Positions 26,280-35,258 are shown, numbered from the stretch's first letter. The stretch: 64,000 nt of DNA from Mycolicibacterium sp. CH28 (GCF_004745805.1 NZ_SRLQ01000017.1:124001-188000); one strand, 5' to 3'. The notes: generated by a model not told the origin, from the letters alone. Program-made: numbers and translations.

Positions 26280-27400
26280 TGCGCTGCCTCCAACGTGGTG
26301 TCGCGGTCGCCGGCCCGCAGGCTGGCGGTGTGTCCGTCTCCGGCGGTGAAGACATGGATGTCGGAGTCAGCGATCGCCATCGCCACCGATGCCCCCTCGC
26401 CGACGCCGTCGCGGCCCGACGCCAGCACGATCAGTTGTGCCCCGCCCAGGTCGACGGTCAGTTCGACATTGCGGCCGAGCCGCTCGGCAAGCTTGACCCG
26501 ACCGCGCAGCTGCGCGGTGGCGGCGGTACCGGCGACGACGTTGATATCGCAGGGCCGCAACCCCACTCGCACCCGATCCCCGCGGCCGACCCGGGCACCG
26601 GACGGAACGGGAATGTCGATGCTGCCGTCGCCCAGCTGGATCCGCCCGTCGTCGACGACCCCATCGAGGATGTTCATCTCGGGCTGGCCCAGCGCCCGGG
26701 CGACAAAGGTGTCGGCGGGCTCGCGCCAGATCTGCTCGGGCGTTCCGATCTGGACCAGCGCGCCGTGCCGCAGCACCGCGATGCGGTCGCCCAGCGCCAA
26801 GGCCTCCTGGTAGTCGTGGGTGACGTAAACGGTTGTGGTGCTCGACATCGCGCCGATCTGCTTGAGTTCAGCGCGCATCGCGGCACGCAGCTTGGCGTCC
26901 AGGTGACTCAGCGGCTCGTCGAGCAGGTAGACGTCGGCGGGACGTACCAGCACGCGGCCCAGTGCCACCCGTTGACGCTGTCCGTTGGACAGCTCACGGG
27001 GAAATCGGTTGGGCAGATGGTTGATTCCCAATGTGGTGGTCACCTGATCGATGCGCTCGGCGCGCTGGGCGTCGGTGTACCTGCCGGTCCGCCCGGATTT
27101 CAGCGGCGAAGCCAGGTTCTCGCTGACCGTCTTCTGCGGGTAGAGCGCGTAGCTCTCGAATGCCATGGCCACGTTGCGGTGGTAGGGCTCCACCTGAGTG
27201 ACGTCGACGCCGCCGATGTGCACCGACCCACCGTCGATGTCGACGAGGCCCGCGATGGACTTCAACGTGGTGGTCTTGCCCGCCCCGCTGGGGCCAAGGA
27301 TGACGAAGAACTCGCCGTCGGCGATGTCGACGGTCAACCCGTCGACTGCCGTGGTCTTGCCGTACGTCTTGCGCAGGTTGGCCAAAGAGACTGTAGCCAT
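26276..27400 (-). CDS. ABC importer ATPase 2 (MalK/UgpC type)
   Basis: 374 residues from the ATG at 27400, sharing one base with the permease stop (TGATG). Walker A GPSGAGKTTT at 36-45, signature LSNGQ, VYLLDEPLSHLD and VTHDYQEAL are intact, followed by TOBE domains. The Q-loop again carries Glu (Glu82 in FESYALYP). The frame stays open far upstream through the permease region, but that extension is a shadow. Probably pairs with the 25128 ATPase under the two permeases. Confidence 0.9.
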   Translation of the reverse strand: MATVSLANLRKTYGKTTAVDGLTVDIADGEFFVILGPSGAGKTTTLKSIAGLVDIDGGSVHIGGVDVTQVEPYHRNVAMAFESYALYPQKTVSENLASPLKSGRTGRYTDAQRAERIDQVTTTLGINHLPNRFPRELSNGQRQRVALGRVLVRPADVYLLDEPLSHLDAKLRAAMRAELKQIGAMSSTTTVYVTHDYQEALALGDRIAVLRHGALVQIGTPEQIWREPADTFVARALGQPEMNILDGVVDDGRIQLGDGSIDIPVPSGARVGRGDRVRVGLRPCDINVVAGTAATAQLRGRVKLAERLGRNVELTVDLGGAQLIVLASGRDGVGEGASVAMAIADSDIHVFTAGDGHTASLRAGDRDTTLEAAQ

Positions 27401-28278
27401 CAGGCTTTCACCGCTCCGAAGGACAGGCCCCGAACCAGATACCGCTGAATGGTCAGGGCGAGGATCAGTGGCGGCAGTGCGGCGATGACTGCCGCTGCCG
27501 CCGTGAGGTTGTAGTAGGCCTGTCCGCCGCCGCCGAGGAACTTGGTGATGGCCACGGTGACGGTACCGGCGTTGGTGTCGGCCAGGATCAGCGGGAAGAC
27601 GTAGTTGTTCCAGGCGAAGATGAACGCCAGCAGAGCGGCCGCGGCGATGCCGGGGCGCACCATCGGCAGGGCCACCATGAGGAAGGCCCGCCGCCGGGTG
27701 TAGCCGTCGAGCAGTGCGGCGTGCTCGAGATCCTCGGGTAGGTCCTGGAAATAAGACCGCAGGATCCACACGACCAGTGGCATGGTCACCAGCTGCAGCA
27801 CCCAGATCATCCCGACCTTGGTGTCGAACAGCCCGATCTGGTTGTAGATCACGAACAGCGGGACGATGACCATCAGTTCGGGGGCGAACCGGAAGGACAG
27901 CATCTGGAACATCAGGTCCTCGCTGCCCTTGTACTTCCAGCGTCCAGCCGCGTAGGCGGCCGGAATGCCGATCACCAACGAGACGATCACCGCACCGCCA
28001 CAGTTGATCAGGCTGGTCAACATCGCGGACTTGAAGTCCACGCTGGTCATCTCGGTGCCTCGGTTGGACAGCACCGTGGCGAAGTTCGACCAGGTGGGGC
28101 TGAACGAGAAGTAGGTGGTGGTCTGCTGTTCGGTGTTCTTCAGCGCCAGGATGACCATCCAGGCGATCGGGAACAGCGAGAAGATGAACCATCCGATCAA
28201 GCCGATGTCGGCGGCCACCGATCCGATGGCGAACCGCTTCTGGCCTGGCAGGAGCTCACGTCGCGTCAACAGTGCCAT
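27400..28278 (-). CDS. ABC polyol importer permease (MalG type)
   Basis: 292 residues with six predicted helices, the first around IGWFIFSLFPIAWMVIL. The EAA loop that docks on the ATPase reads EDLEHAALLDGYTRRRAFLMV. MalG-type permeases of the CUT1 family have this length and topology. It forms the channel with the MalF-type permease whose gene ends 3 bp upstream. Confidence 0.92.
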   Translation of the reverse strand: MALLTRRELLPGQKRFAIGSVAADIGLIGWFIFSLFPIAWMVILALKNTEQQTTTYFSFSPTWSNFATVLSNRGTEMTSVDFKSAMLTSLINCGGAVIVSLVIGIPAAYAAGRWKYKGSEDLMFQMLSFRFAPELMVIVPLFVIYNQIGLFDTKVGMIWVLQLVTMPLVVWILRSYFQDLPEDLEHAALLDGYTRRRAFLMVALPMVRPGIAAAALLAFIFAWNNYVFPLILADTNAGTVTVAITKFLGGGGQAYYNLTAAAAVIAALPPLILALTIQRYLVRGLSFGAVKA

Positions 28279-28281
28279 GGT

Positions 28282-29238
28282 TTAGGACTCCGCTCCCGCA
28301 GCGCGGCGCTGCGCCTTGCCGAGCACGCTCACCAGGTAGCGCGCGGTGATGAACACGATGATCCAGAGCAGCAGCATGTAGGTGCTGCCCCGGGAGTAGT
28401 CCAGGTTGATGATCGAGTCCTCGAAGGCACCGATCTGCAGGGTGCGGGTGGCCACCCCGGGCCCACCCGCGGTCAGCACGAAGATGTGGTCGAAGACCTT
28501 CAGGTTGTCCATGAAGCGGAAGATCACCGCCACCAGGATGTAGGGCCACAGCATTGGCAGCATCAGCTTGCGGAACATATAAAACCATCCGGCACCATCG
28601 ACCTCGGACGCCTCGAACGGCTCGCGGGGTAGCGATCGGATCCCGGCCAGCACCAGGATCGCCACGAACGGGGTGAAGATCCACACGTCGACCAGGATCA
28701 CCGACCACAGCGCGGTGGTGCCCGAAAGCCAGTCGAAGGTGTTGCCCAGACCCAGAACGTGATTGAGGATCCCGAACTGCGGGTTGAACATCAGCTTCCA
28801 GATCACGCCGGCGATCACCGGTGCGATCATCAACGGCAGGATCAGCACCTTCTCGAAGATCTTGCCGATGATGCTGGACCGGTTGAGCAGCAGTGCCAGC
28901 CCCACGCCCAACACGGTTTCCACCGCAGTGGCCACCACCGCGAAGATCGCGGTGACCTTCACGCTCTGCCAGAACACCTGGTCGCCGAGCACCGAGGCGA
29001 AGTTCTTGAACCAGACGAACTGCGGATTGGGATTGACCGCCGCGTAGTTCAGGAAGGCGTAGTAGGCGCCGACGAAGAAGGGGTACAGGATTCCGATGAC
29101 GATAACCAGGGCGGGAATCGACAGCAGGTAAGGACGCAGCTTGCGCCGCCACACCGGGATCTCGGGTAGCGCACGGCGATTGGCCGGTGCCGGCTGCTCG
29201 GCCGCGGTGGCCGGCGCCTTGGGGGTCTGGGTGGTCAT
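28282..29238 (-). CDS. ABC polyol importer permease (MalF type)
   Basis: 318 residues. A cytoplasmic N-terminus rich in Ala and Pro precedes six predicted helices, the first at YLLSIPALVIVIGILYPFFV. The EAA loop is PREPFEASEVDGAGWFYMFRK. It follows the binding protein gene by 11 bp and precedes the MalG-type permease gene by 3 bp. Confidence 0.92.
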   Translation of the reverse strand: MTTQTPKAPATAAEQPAPANRRALPEIPVWRRKLRPYLLSIPALVIVIGILYPFFVGAYYAFLNYAAVNPNPQFVWFKNFASVLGDQVFWQSVKVTAIFAVVATAVETVLGVGLALLLNRSSIIGKIFEKVLILPLMIAPVIAGVIWKLMFNPQFGILNHVLGLGNTFDWLSGTTALWSVILVDVWIFTPFVAILVLAGIRSLPREPFEASEVDGAGWFYMFRKLMLPMLWPYILVAVIFRFMDNLKVFDHIFVLTAGGPGVATRTLQIGAFEDSIINLDYSRGSTYMLLLWIIVFITARYLVSVLGKAQRRAAGAES

Positions 29239-29249
29239 AGCCGCCTCTC

Positions 29250-30677
29250 CTACAGATTGACCTTGGAGGTGTTGGTCTTGGCCAGGCTGTGCAGACGCGA
29301 AGCCGCGTCGTCACCGCCGTAGATGTCCTGCAGCGCGACCGCCCAGTTCTGGGTGGTGTCGAAGAACTTCTTCTGCGGGGTGAACTGGATCTTCGACTCC
29401 CCGATCACGGTCTCGAACGCCTCGAGGTAGCCGAATTGGTTGGCCGCGACACGCTTGAAGGTGGTGTCGAACACCGACTTTCGCACTGGGTCGGCGTAGA
29501 TGCCGCCTTCGACCGCCTTGTTCATCGACTCCTTGCCGGTGGCCCACTGGATGAACAACCAGGCCGGCAGCTTGTTGCGGGAGTTGGCGCTCATCGCCCA
29601 ACTCCAGGTCCACAGGTTGGTCTTGTAGTTGCCGTCCGGGCCGGCCGGGCCGGCATACCAGCCCAGGTTGCCGGCTTCCTTGCTGGCTCCCGGCTTGTTC
29701 TTCGGGTAGGTGGCGCTGTCGGCGTCGAAGACCATCATGGCCTTGCCGTCTCCGAGATCGCCGGTGGCATTGGGATAGTCGTAGGTGGTCCACGATGTCG
29801 GGCCGGCCCGGTGCTGCATGTCGATCCACTTCTTGGTGAAGTCGATCGCCTTGTCGCTGTCCATCGCGGCGACCAGCTCCCGGCCGTTGAACGTGTAGTC
29901 CACCGCCCCTTCGCGGGTGTACTGCGTCATGAAGCCGGGGTGGATGGTGGCCCACGACTTGGAGCCGCGGGTGGAGATGCCGTAGCGGTTGGCCGAGCGA
30001 TCGGTCAGGTCGACGGCCAGCTGGATGAAGTCGTCGAAGCGGTCCGGCAGCTTGGTGATGCCGTGTTGGTCGAAGTAGGCCTTGTTGTAGGCGACGACGT
30101 TGTTCTCGAAACCCCACGGGATCGCCCACTGGCCGCCGGTACCCAGCGGGTGTCCCAGGGTGAAGTCCCAGCGCGTGGAGGTGCGCAGGCCCTCGAAGAT
30201 GTCCTCGAAGTCGTACTCGGCGCTGGTGGCCGAGGTGTTCTGCAACCACGGGTGCAGATCTTCGATCCAGCCCGGCGGACCGTACTGCCAGATGAAGTAG
30301 GCGCCCAGCATGAAGGCATCGTGTTTGCCTGAGCCACCGGCCAGTTCGGTGTTGAGTTTGGTGAAGTAGTCCGCCTCGGGCACCAGGTCGACGTTGACGG
30401 TGATCCCGGTGAGTTCGGTGAACTCGCCGAGCAACGGCTGGTAGGACTTCTGGTACGGATGCGGGGTCTGCAGGATGTTGATCGTCGAGCCGGCGGCCTT
30501 GCGCCAGTCGAACCCACCGTTGACCTCTGCCGCACCGTTGGGAAGGCTGGGTTTGCCGCCCACCCCGCATGCGCTCAGCAGCGGCAGGCTCGCCGCGGCG
30601 GCACCGGCTAGGCCCATGGCCGCCAACATGTTGCGCCGCGACAGCTGCGGCCCGGTGATTCTGCCCTGTGCAGTCAT
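29250..30677 (-). CDS. ABC importer solute-binding lipoprotein (Tat-exported)
   Basis: 475 residues. SRRNMLAAMG at residues 13-22 is a twin-arginine signal, followed by a hydrophobic stretch and the lipobox LSAC with Cys37, so the protein should be exported folded and lipid-anchored. The mature part is a family 1 extracellular solute-binding domain. Placed between the dehydrogenase and permease genes, it is the substrate receptor of the importer. The ligand is inferred to be a four-carbon polyol from the enzymes encoded alongside. Confidence 0.9.
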   Translation of the reverse strand: MTAQGRITGPQLSRRNMLAAMGLAGAAAASLPLLSACGVGGKPSLPNGAAEVNGGFDWRKAAGSTINILQTPHPYQKSYQPLLGEFTELTGITVNVDLVPEADYFTKLNTELAGGSGKHDAFMLGAYFIWQYGPPGWIEDLHPWLQNTSATSAEYDFEDIFEGLRTSTRWDFTLGHPLGTGGQWAIPWGFENNVVAYNKAYFDQHGITKLPDRFDDFIQLAVDLTDRSANRYGISTRGSKSWATIHPGFMTQYTREGAVDYTFNGRELVAAMDSDKAIDFTKKWIDMQHRAGPTSWTTYDYPNATGDLGDGKAMMVFDADSATYPKNKPGASKEAGNLGWYAGPAGPDGNYKTNLWTWSWAMSANSRNKLPAWLFIQWATGKESMNKAVEGGIYADPVRKSVFDTTFKRVAANQFGYLEAFETVIGESKIQFTPQKKFFDTTQNWAVALQDIYGGDDAASRLHSLAKTNTSKVNL

Positions 30678-30696
30678 TGAACGGACGTCCTTGTTC

Positions 30697-31785
30697 TCAG
30701 GCGGGGATGAGGGAGACCTTCACGGACTCTGAGCCGCTGGCCACCAGGTCGAGGCCCTTCTGGAACTCGGTCAGCGGCAGTTGGTGGGTGCAGATCTGGT
30801 CCATCGGCAGCACCCCGGACTCGATCATCTTGATCGCGGCCGGCCAGCAGTACGGCCCGAGGTGCGCCCCGAGGACGTCCAGCTCCTTGTCGTCGCTGAT
30901 GATGCTCCAGTCGACGGTGACGTCACTGCCGAACACGCCGTATTCCACGTAGCGGCCGAGCTTGCGTAATGCGTTGAGCCCCTGCGGAACCGCCGACGGG
31001 TGGCCGGTGCCTTCCAGATACACGTCGGCGCCGTAGCCGCCGGTGAGGTCGCGGATGATCGCCACCGGATCCTGCTCGGCGATGTTGATCGTGATGTCGG
31101 CCCCGCACTGCGCGGCCAGCTTCAGCTTGTCGGGGGCCATGTCGAGGGCGATGACGTGCATCGGGTTCTTCGCCCGGGCACCGGCCACCATGCCGAGTCC
31201 GATCGGGCCGCAGCCGGCGACCACCACGACGTCCTCGAACAGGATCTGGGCGCGTTCGACAGCGTGCAGTGAGCACGACAGGGGTTCGGCGAAGGCCGCA
31301 TGGTGCGGGGCGACGTCGGGAGAAACCTTGTGCACCAGCGCTTCTGCGGGGTAGATCATGTAACTGGCCATGGCGCCCGGGGTACGCCGCTTGAAGCCGT
31401 ACAGGTCGTGGGGCTGGCACATGTGGTATTGACCGCGCTTGCAAAACCGGCATTCCCAGCACGGCACGATCTGTTCGGAGACCACCCGGTCCCCCACCGC
31501 GATGTTCCAGCGTGCGGCGGCCACCTCGTCGAGTTCGACTACCCTGCCGACGAACTCGTGGCCGGGGATGACCATGGTCTCGGCCCAGGCCGGCCGACTC
31601 TCGTCGCCCCAGAACTTGGCCGCACCGTGGTAGCACTTCAGGTCGCTGGCGCAGATGCCCACCGCCTCGACCTTGACCAGGGCCTCACCCGGCTTGCGCT
31701 GGGGTACCGCGACCTCCTCGAGCCGATAGTCGTGCGGCCCGTGGCACACCACGGCCTGCATCTTCTCGGGAATCTGATCGGGCAT
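30697..31785 (-). CDS. eltD: Zinc-dependent alcohol dehydrogenase, probable erythritol/L-threitol dehydrogenase
   Basis: 362 residues, medium-chain dehydrogenase fold. Catalytic zinc ligands are the Cys of GICASDLKC and the His-Glu of PGHEFVGRV. The structural zinc site is the four-cysteine block CWECRFCKRGQYHMC. The cofactor motif is VVAGCGPIGLG near residue 190. It is the first gene of the minus-strand operon. With a D-erythrulose-type kinase and an RpiB-like isomerase downstream, it probably oxidises erythritol (and L-threitol) to erythrulose, as EltD does in M. smegmatis. The substrate is inferred. Confidence 0.78.
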   Translation of the reverse strand: MPDQIPEKMQAVVCHGPHDYRLEEVAVPQRKPGEALVKVEAVGICASDLKCYHGAAKFWGDESRPAWAETMVIPGHEFVGRVVELDEVAAARWNIAVGDRVVSEQIVPCWECRFCKRGQYHMCQPHDLYGFKRRTPGAMASYMIYPAEALVHKVSPDVAPHHAAFAEPLSCSLHAVERAQILFEDVVVVAGCGPIGLGMVAGARAKNPMHVIALDMAPDKLKLAAQCGADITINIAEQDPVAIIRDLTGGYGADVYLEGTGHPSAVPQGLNALRKLGRYVEYGVFGSDVTVDWSIISDDKELDVLGAHLGPYCWPAAIKMIESGVLPMDQICTHQLPLTEFQKGLDLVASGSESVKVSLIPA

Positions 31786-31844
31786 CGACAGGGCTCCTCT
31801 CGGGGGGTCGGCAGCTCAACGGGTTTGACGATGGCCTACCCCGG

Positions 31845-31860
31845 TGTGGCTCCAGTCACA
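31845..31860 (+). promoter_or_regulatory. CRP-like site in the divergent tetritol promoter
   Basis: TGTGG-CTCCAG-TCACA differs at one base from the CRP consensus TGTGA-N6-TCACA, which mycobacterial CRP proteins also recognise. It sits 60 bp upstream of the dehydrogenase start and 86 bp upstream of the regulator start, where an activator could serve either promoter. Confidence 0.5.
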
Positions 31861-31886
31861 CTAACGCGCTGCCGCACATATGTCCA

Positions 31887-31927
31887 GAACGAATGTTCAG
31901 CGATTCTATGGCCCGGAACAAATGTTC
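31887..31927 (+). promoter_or_regulatory. Paired palindromic operators for the SorC-type regulator
   Basis: Two near-identical palindromes, GAACGAATGTTCAG at 31887 and GAACAAATGTTCAG at 31916, have centres 29 bp apart, close to three helical turns. Their core is GAAC-N4-GTTC. They lie just upstream of the chosen regulator start (31946) and upstream of the operon on the other strand, the expected place for autoregulation and control of the importer operon. That the neighbouring regulator binds them is inference. Confidence 0.65.
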
Positions 31928-31945
31928 AGTGCCATACTCGTTGGC

Positions 31946-32989
31946 ATGCCGAGGCCAGCCCAGCGCAGCAGCCTGACCGGCGTCGAGGGCTCCGCGTCCG
32001 ACGTCGAGACCGGGCATTTCCCGCCGTCGCTGCTGTACGCGGCCGCCAAGCTCTACTACACCGAGGACGCCACCCAAGCCGAGGTCGCCGCGCAGCTGGG
32101 CACCAGCCGCGCCACCGTGAGCCGGCTGCTCGCCGAAGCCAAGCGGCAGGACATCGTGCGCATCGAGGTGGTGCCGCCCGATCAGGCCAGGACGGGTGAC
32201 CTGGCCGACCGGCTGGCCCGCGCCCTGAGCCTGGCCAAGGTGTACCTGAGCCTGCCGTTGCCCAACCCCGGCCCGGGGCGCACCATCATCGACGTCATGG
32301 GCGGCGCCCTGGCTCCTGCTGTCGGACAGGCGCTGGCCGCGGCCGAATTGCTGCCCGGCGATGTCCTGCTCGTCTCATCGGGGCGCACGGCCTACGAAGT
32401 CGCCCAGTTCGAACTCACCGCGCTGCCCGGCGTCGTGGTCGCCCCCACCGTGGGCGGCAACGACCAGCCCGAGGAGTGGTATCAGACCAACGAGATCACC
32501 CGACTGGTGGCCAACCGCGTCAGCGGGCGCGCCAGCTACCTGTTCGCCCCGGCACTGCCGGGCCCGGACCTCTACCCGTCGCTGCTGCGCGATCCCAGCA
32601 TCCAGCGGGTGCTGCACCTGTGGCCGCGAGCCCGCTGCGCACTGATGGGTGTCGGCGCGCCGCCGCTGATGCGTTCTGACATACCGCAATTCGTCCCCAC
32701 CGGCTCGGACTCACTGCGTGCCGCAGTCGGTGACGTCTGTTCCCGCTTCTACGACCGGGCCGGCCAGCCGGTCGCATTCGAGGGCAGTGACCGGCTCATC
32801 GCCGTGGAACTCGAAGCGCTGCGCCATATTCCGGTGACGATCGCGGTAGCGGTCGGCACCGACAAGATCGAATCGATTATCGGCGGCGCCCGCGGCGGCT
32901 ACTTCAACCAGCTCGTCACCGACCCGGGAACCGCGAGCGCCATTCTTGACAGCCCGAGCCTGCACACACCAGACGAGGAGCGTCCGTGA
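31946..32989 (+). CDS. SorC/DeoR-type sugar-binding transcriptional regulator
   Basis: 347 residues from the ATG at 31946. The frame is open from 31880, but that start would place both operator palindromes inside the gene, so it is rejected. A helix-turn-helix lies around residues 30-65 (ATQAEVAAQLGTSRATVSRLLAEA), followed by the SorC C-terminal ligand-binding domain with an Rpi-like fold (LLVSSGRTAYEVAQ, ALMGVGAPP). Such regulators respond to phosphorylated sugars. It most likely controls the divergent tetritol operon and the downstream SDR gene. Confidence 0.88.
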   Translation: MPRPAQRSSLTGVEGSASDVETGHFPPSLLYAAAKLYYTEDATQAEVAAQLGTSRATVSRLLAEAKRQDIVRIEVVPPDQARTGDLADRLARALSLAKVYLSLPLPNPGPGRTIIDVMGGALAPAVGQALAAAELLPGDVLLVSSGRTAYEVAQFELTALPGVVVAPTVGGNDQPEEWYQTNEITRLVANRVSGRASYLFAPALPGPDLYPSLLRDPSIQRVLHLWPRARCALMGVGAPPLMRSDIPQFVPTGSDSLRAAVGDVCSRFYDRAGQPVAFEGSDRLIAVELEALRHIPVTIAVAVGTDKIESIIGGARGGYFNQLVTDPGTASAILDSPSLHTPDEERP

Positions 32990-33777
32990 CGACCATCGCC
33001 GATCCCGAGCACACCACCGCACTGCGCCTGGACGGCAAACGGGCGCTGATCACCGGCGCCACCAAGGGCATCGGCGCCGACATCGCCAGGACGTTCGCCG
33101 CCGCCGGCGCCACCCTGGTCCTGTCCGGGCGCGACCACGCCGAGCTCGACGCCGCCCGCACGGCACTGGCCGCCGACTTCGGCGTCGAGGTGGCCGTAGC
33201 GCCCATCGACCTGGCGGAACCGCAGGCGCCGGCCGAACTCGCCGCCCGCGCCGGTGCGGCCTTCGGCGGACTGGACATCCTGGTCAACAACGCCGGGATC
33301 TCCCACCCCGAAGCCGTTATCGCCACCGACCCCGCGCATTTCGACCAGACCATCGCGATCAACCTGCGGGCGCCGGCGCTGCTCGCCGCCGCGGTCGGCG
33401 CCGACATGGTGCGTCAGCACATCGCTGGCTCGATCATCACCGTCGCGTCCGCCGCGGCGCTGGCGCCGCTGCCCGAGCACTACGCCTACTGCGCGTCGAA
33501 GGCGGGGCTGGTGATGGCGACCAAGGTGCTGGCCCGCGAACTCGGCGCACACGGCATCCGCGCCAACTCGGTATGCCCTACGGTCGTGCTCACCGAGATG
33601 GGTCAGCGGGTGTGGGGCGAGGAGACCAAGGCTGCACCAATGCTGGCCCGGATCCCGTTGGGCCGGTTCGCCATTCCCCGGGACGTGTCCGAGACCGTGC
33701 TGTGGTTGGCGTCCGAAGCGGCCAGCATGATCTCCGGTGTCGACATCCCGGTCGACGGCGGCTACACGATGGGCTGA
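32986..33777 (+). CDS. dthD: SDR dehydrogenase, probable D-threitol dehydrogenase
   Basis: 263 residues; GTG start overlapping the regulator stop, so coupled to it. TGATKGIGADIA is the cofactor loop, NNAG is intact, the catalytic Ser is in ITVASAAALAP and YCASKAG gives Tyr and Lys. It ends VDGGYTMG as in classical short-chain polyol dehydrogenases. In M. smegmatis a member of this family, DthD, oxidises D-threitol to D-erythrulose in the same gene context; that substrate is adopted here by context only. Its 3' end overlaps the convergent kinase by 16 bp. Confidence 0.72.
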   Translation: MTTIADPEHTTALRLDGKRALITGATKGIGADIARTFAAAGATLVLSGRDHAELDAARTALAADFGVEVAVAPIDLAEPQAPAELAARAGAAFGGLDILVNNAGISHPEAVIATDPAHFDQTIAINLRAPALLAAAVGADMVRQHIAGSIITVASAAALAPLPEHYAYCASKAGLVMATKVLARELGAHGIRANSVCPTVVLTEMGQRVWGEETKAAPMLARIPLGRFAIPRDVSETVLWLASEAASMISGVDIPVDGGYTMG

Positions 33778-35258
33778 GCCGGCCCGTCCGAGGCGGCCAG
33801 CCGGTGCACCACGTCGCGGGTGCTCGGATACAGCTCGCACCAGGTGGCGTAGAGCTCGTTGTAGCGGGCGACGTTGGCGGGGTCGGGCTGGATCTCGCGG
33901 GCGATCCTGGCCCAGTCCGTGTCCGGTGGCACCAGGCCCACTCCGATCGCGGCCAGCAGCGCGTCTCCGTAGCTGGCGCCGATGGCCTGCTCGGGAACCA
34001 GCTGCGCCCGCCCCGTCACATCGCTGAGGGTCTGTGCCCAGATCGGGCTCCGCAGGCCGCCGCCGACCGCGACAGTCCGCGCGCCGGAATGGGCGTCGTC
34101 GAAGCGCTCCAGGATCTGCCGGATTCCGAACGAAATTCCTTCGTAGGCAGCGCGGAACAGGTGCCCACGGCCATGACGCAGGGTCAGCCCGGCGAACACC
34201 CCGCGGGCCTGCGGATCGAACACCGGGGTGCGTTCACCGGCCAGGTAGGGCAGCACCTGCAGCCCCTCGCTGCCCGGCGGAACGGCCTTGGCCTCGGCCA
34301 TCAGCGTCTCGAAGGGCGCACCGCCGGTCACCGTCTGCAACCAGCTCATCAGGCTGCCCGCCGTCGACGTGCCCGCGGCCAGGGCCAAGGTGTCGCGTTC
34401 GACGCCGGCCGTCGTCCACAGCGCCGGATCGCTGTGGTACTCGTCGATGACCTGGACCAGGAACATCGTCGAGCCGTACATCAGCATCTGGTCGCCGGGA
34501 TGGCGCACCCCCACCGAGAAGGCCTCCGAATAGGCGTCGACGGTGCCGGCGACCACCGGTGTACCGGCCGGGATTCCGGTGGCCGCGGCGGCTTCGGCGT
34601 GCACTTCACCGACGACGTCAGCAGGCCAGACCAACCGCGGCAGCGGCAGGTGCCCGCAGATCCGCGCCGCCCAGTCCCGATTCCAGTCGAACTCGCGGGT
34701 GGCATAGAGCGGGTCGCACTGGCTGGCGGTGTGGTGGTCGAGCACGTACTCGCCGGTGAGCTTCGCGGCGATGTAGGAGTTGGACCCGTACCAGCCGGCC
34801 GCCGCAGCGAACACGGCCGGTTCGTGCCGGCGTACCCACTCGATCTTGGGACCCACCGCCTGGCTGCTCAGCAGCGTCCCGGCTCGGTCCAAGATGGCTT
34901 TCTCGCCGAATTCCGCTGTCAGCAGCGCGATTTCCTCGGTTGCCCGGCTGTCGACGCCGTAGAGGATGGCTGGTCGCAGCGGGCGCAGACCGGCATCGCA
35001 GAGCACCAGGCAGGGGCCGACGCCGCTGACGCACATGGCGGCCAATCGTGCCCCCGCGGGCAGCCGCGCCATCAGCGCGGCCGAGATCCGGCACACCTCG
35101 TCCCACCACATCGCCTCGGCGTCCACCTCGGCCCAGCCGGGCCGCGGCAGGTTCATCGAGTGTGCGATGGTCTCGGATGCGATCACGATGCCCGAGGCGT
35201 CGACAAGGACGCCCTTGGTGCTCCCGGTCCCCATATCGATGCCGAGCAACAGGTCCAC
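33762..35258 (-). CDS. FGGY-family carbohydrate kinase (xylulokinase-like)
   Basis: 498 residues from the GTG at 35258, preferred over the TTG at 35267 because TAGGG sits at a workable distance only from the GTG. N-terminal phosphate loop GIDMGTGSTKG, DAYSEAFSVGV mid-protein, and the second ATP-binding region AVGGGLRSPIWAQTLSDVTG near residue 415 are all FGGY features. It converges on the SDR gene and is separate from the importer operon. It may phosphorylate a further ketose or polyol; the substrate is unknown. Confidence 0.82.
   Translation of the reverse strand: MDLLLGIDMGTGSTKGVLVDASGIVIASETIAHSMNLPRPGWAEVDAEAMWWDEVCRISAALMARLPAGARLAAMCVSGVGPCLVLCDAGLRPLRPAILYGVDSRATEEIALLTAEFGEKAILDRAGTLLSSQAVGPKIEWVRRHEPAVFAAAAGWYGSNSYIAAKLTGEYVLDHHTASQCDPLYATREFDWNRDWAARICGHLPLPRLVWPADVVGEVHAEAAAATGIPAGTPVVAGTVDAYSEAFSVGVRHPGDQMLMYGSTMFLVQVIDEYHSDPALWTTAGVERDTLALAAGTSTAGSLMSWLQTVTGGAPFETLMAEAKAVPPGSEGLQVLPYLAGERTPVFDPQARGVFAGLTLRHGRGHLFRAAYEGISFGIRQILERFDDAHSGARTVAVGGGLRSPIWAQTLSDVTGRAQLVPEQAIGASYGDALLAAIGVGLVPPDTDWARIAREIQPDPANVARYNELYATWCELYPSTRDVVHRLAASDGPAQPIV

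Noticed and set aside
27400..28192. N-terminal extension of the second ABC ATPase frame through the MalG-type permease gene
   Set aside because: Frame openness only; the ATG at 27400 with the permease stop overlap gives a normal-length ATPase.
31880..31945. Upstream ATG for the SorC-type regulator
   Set aside because: It would put both operator palindromes within the coding sequence and add residues not typical of the family.
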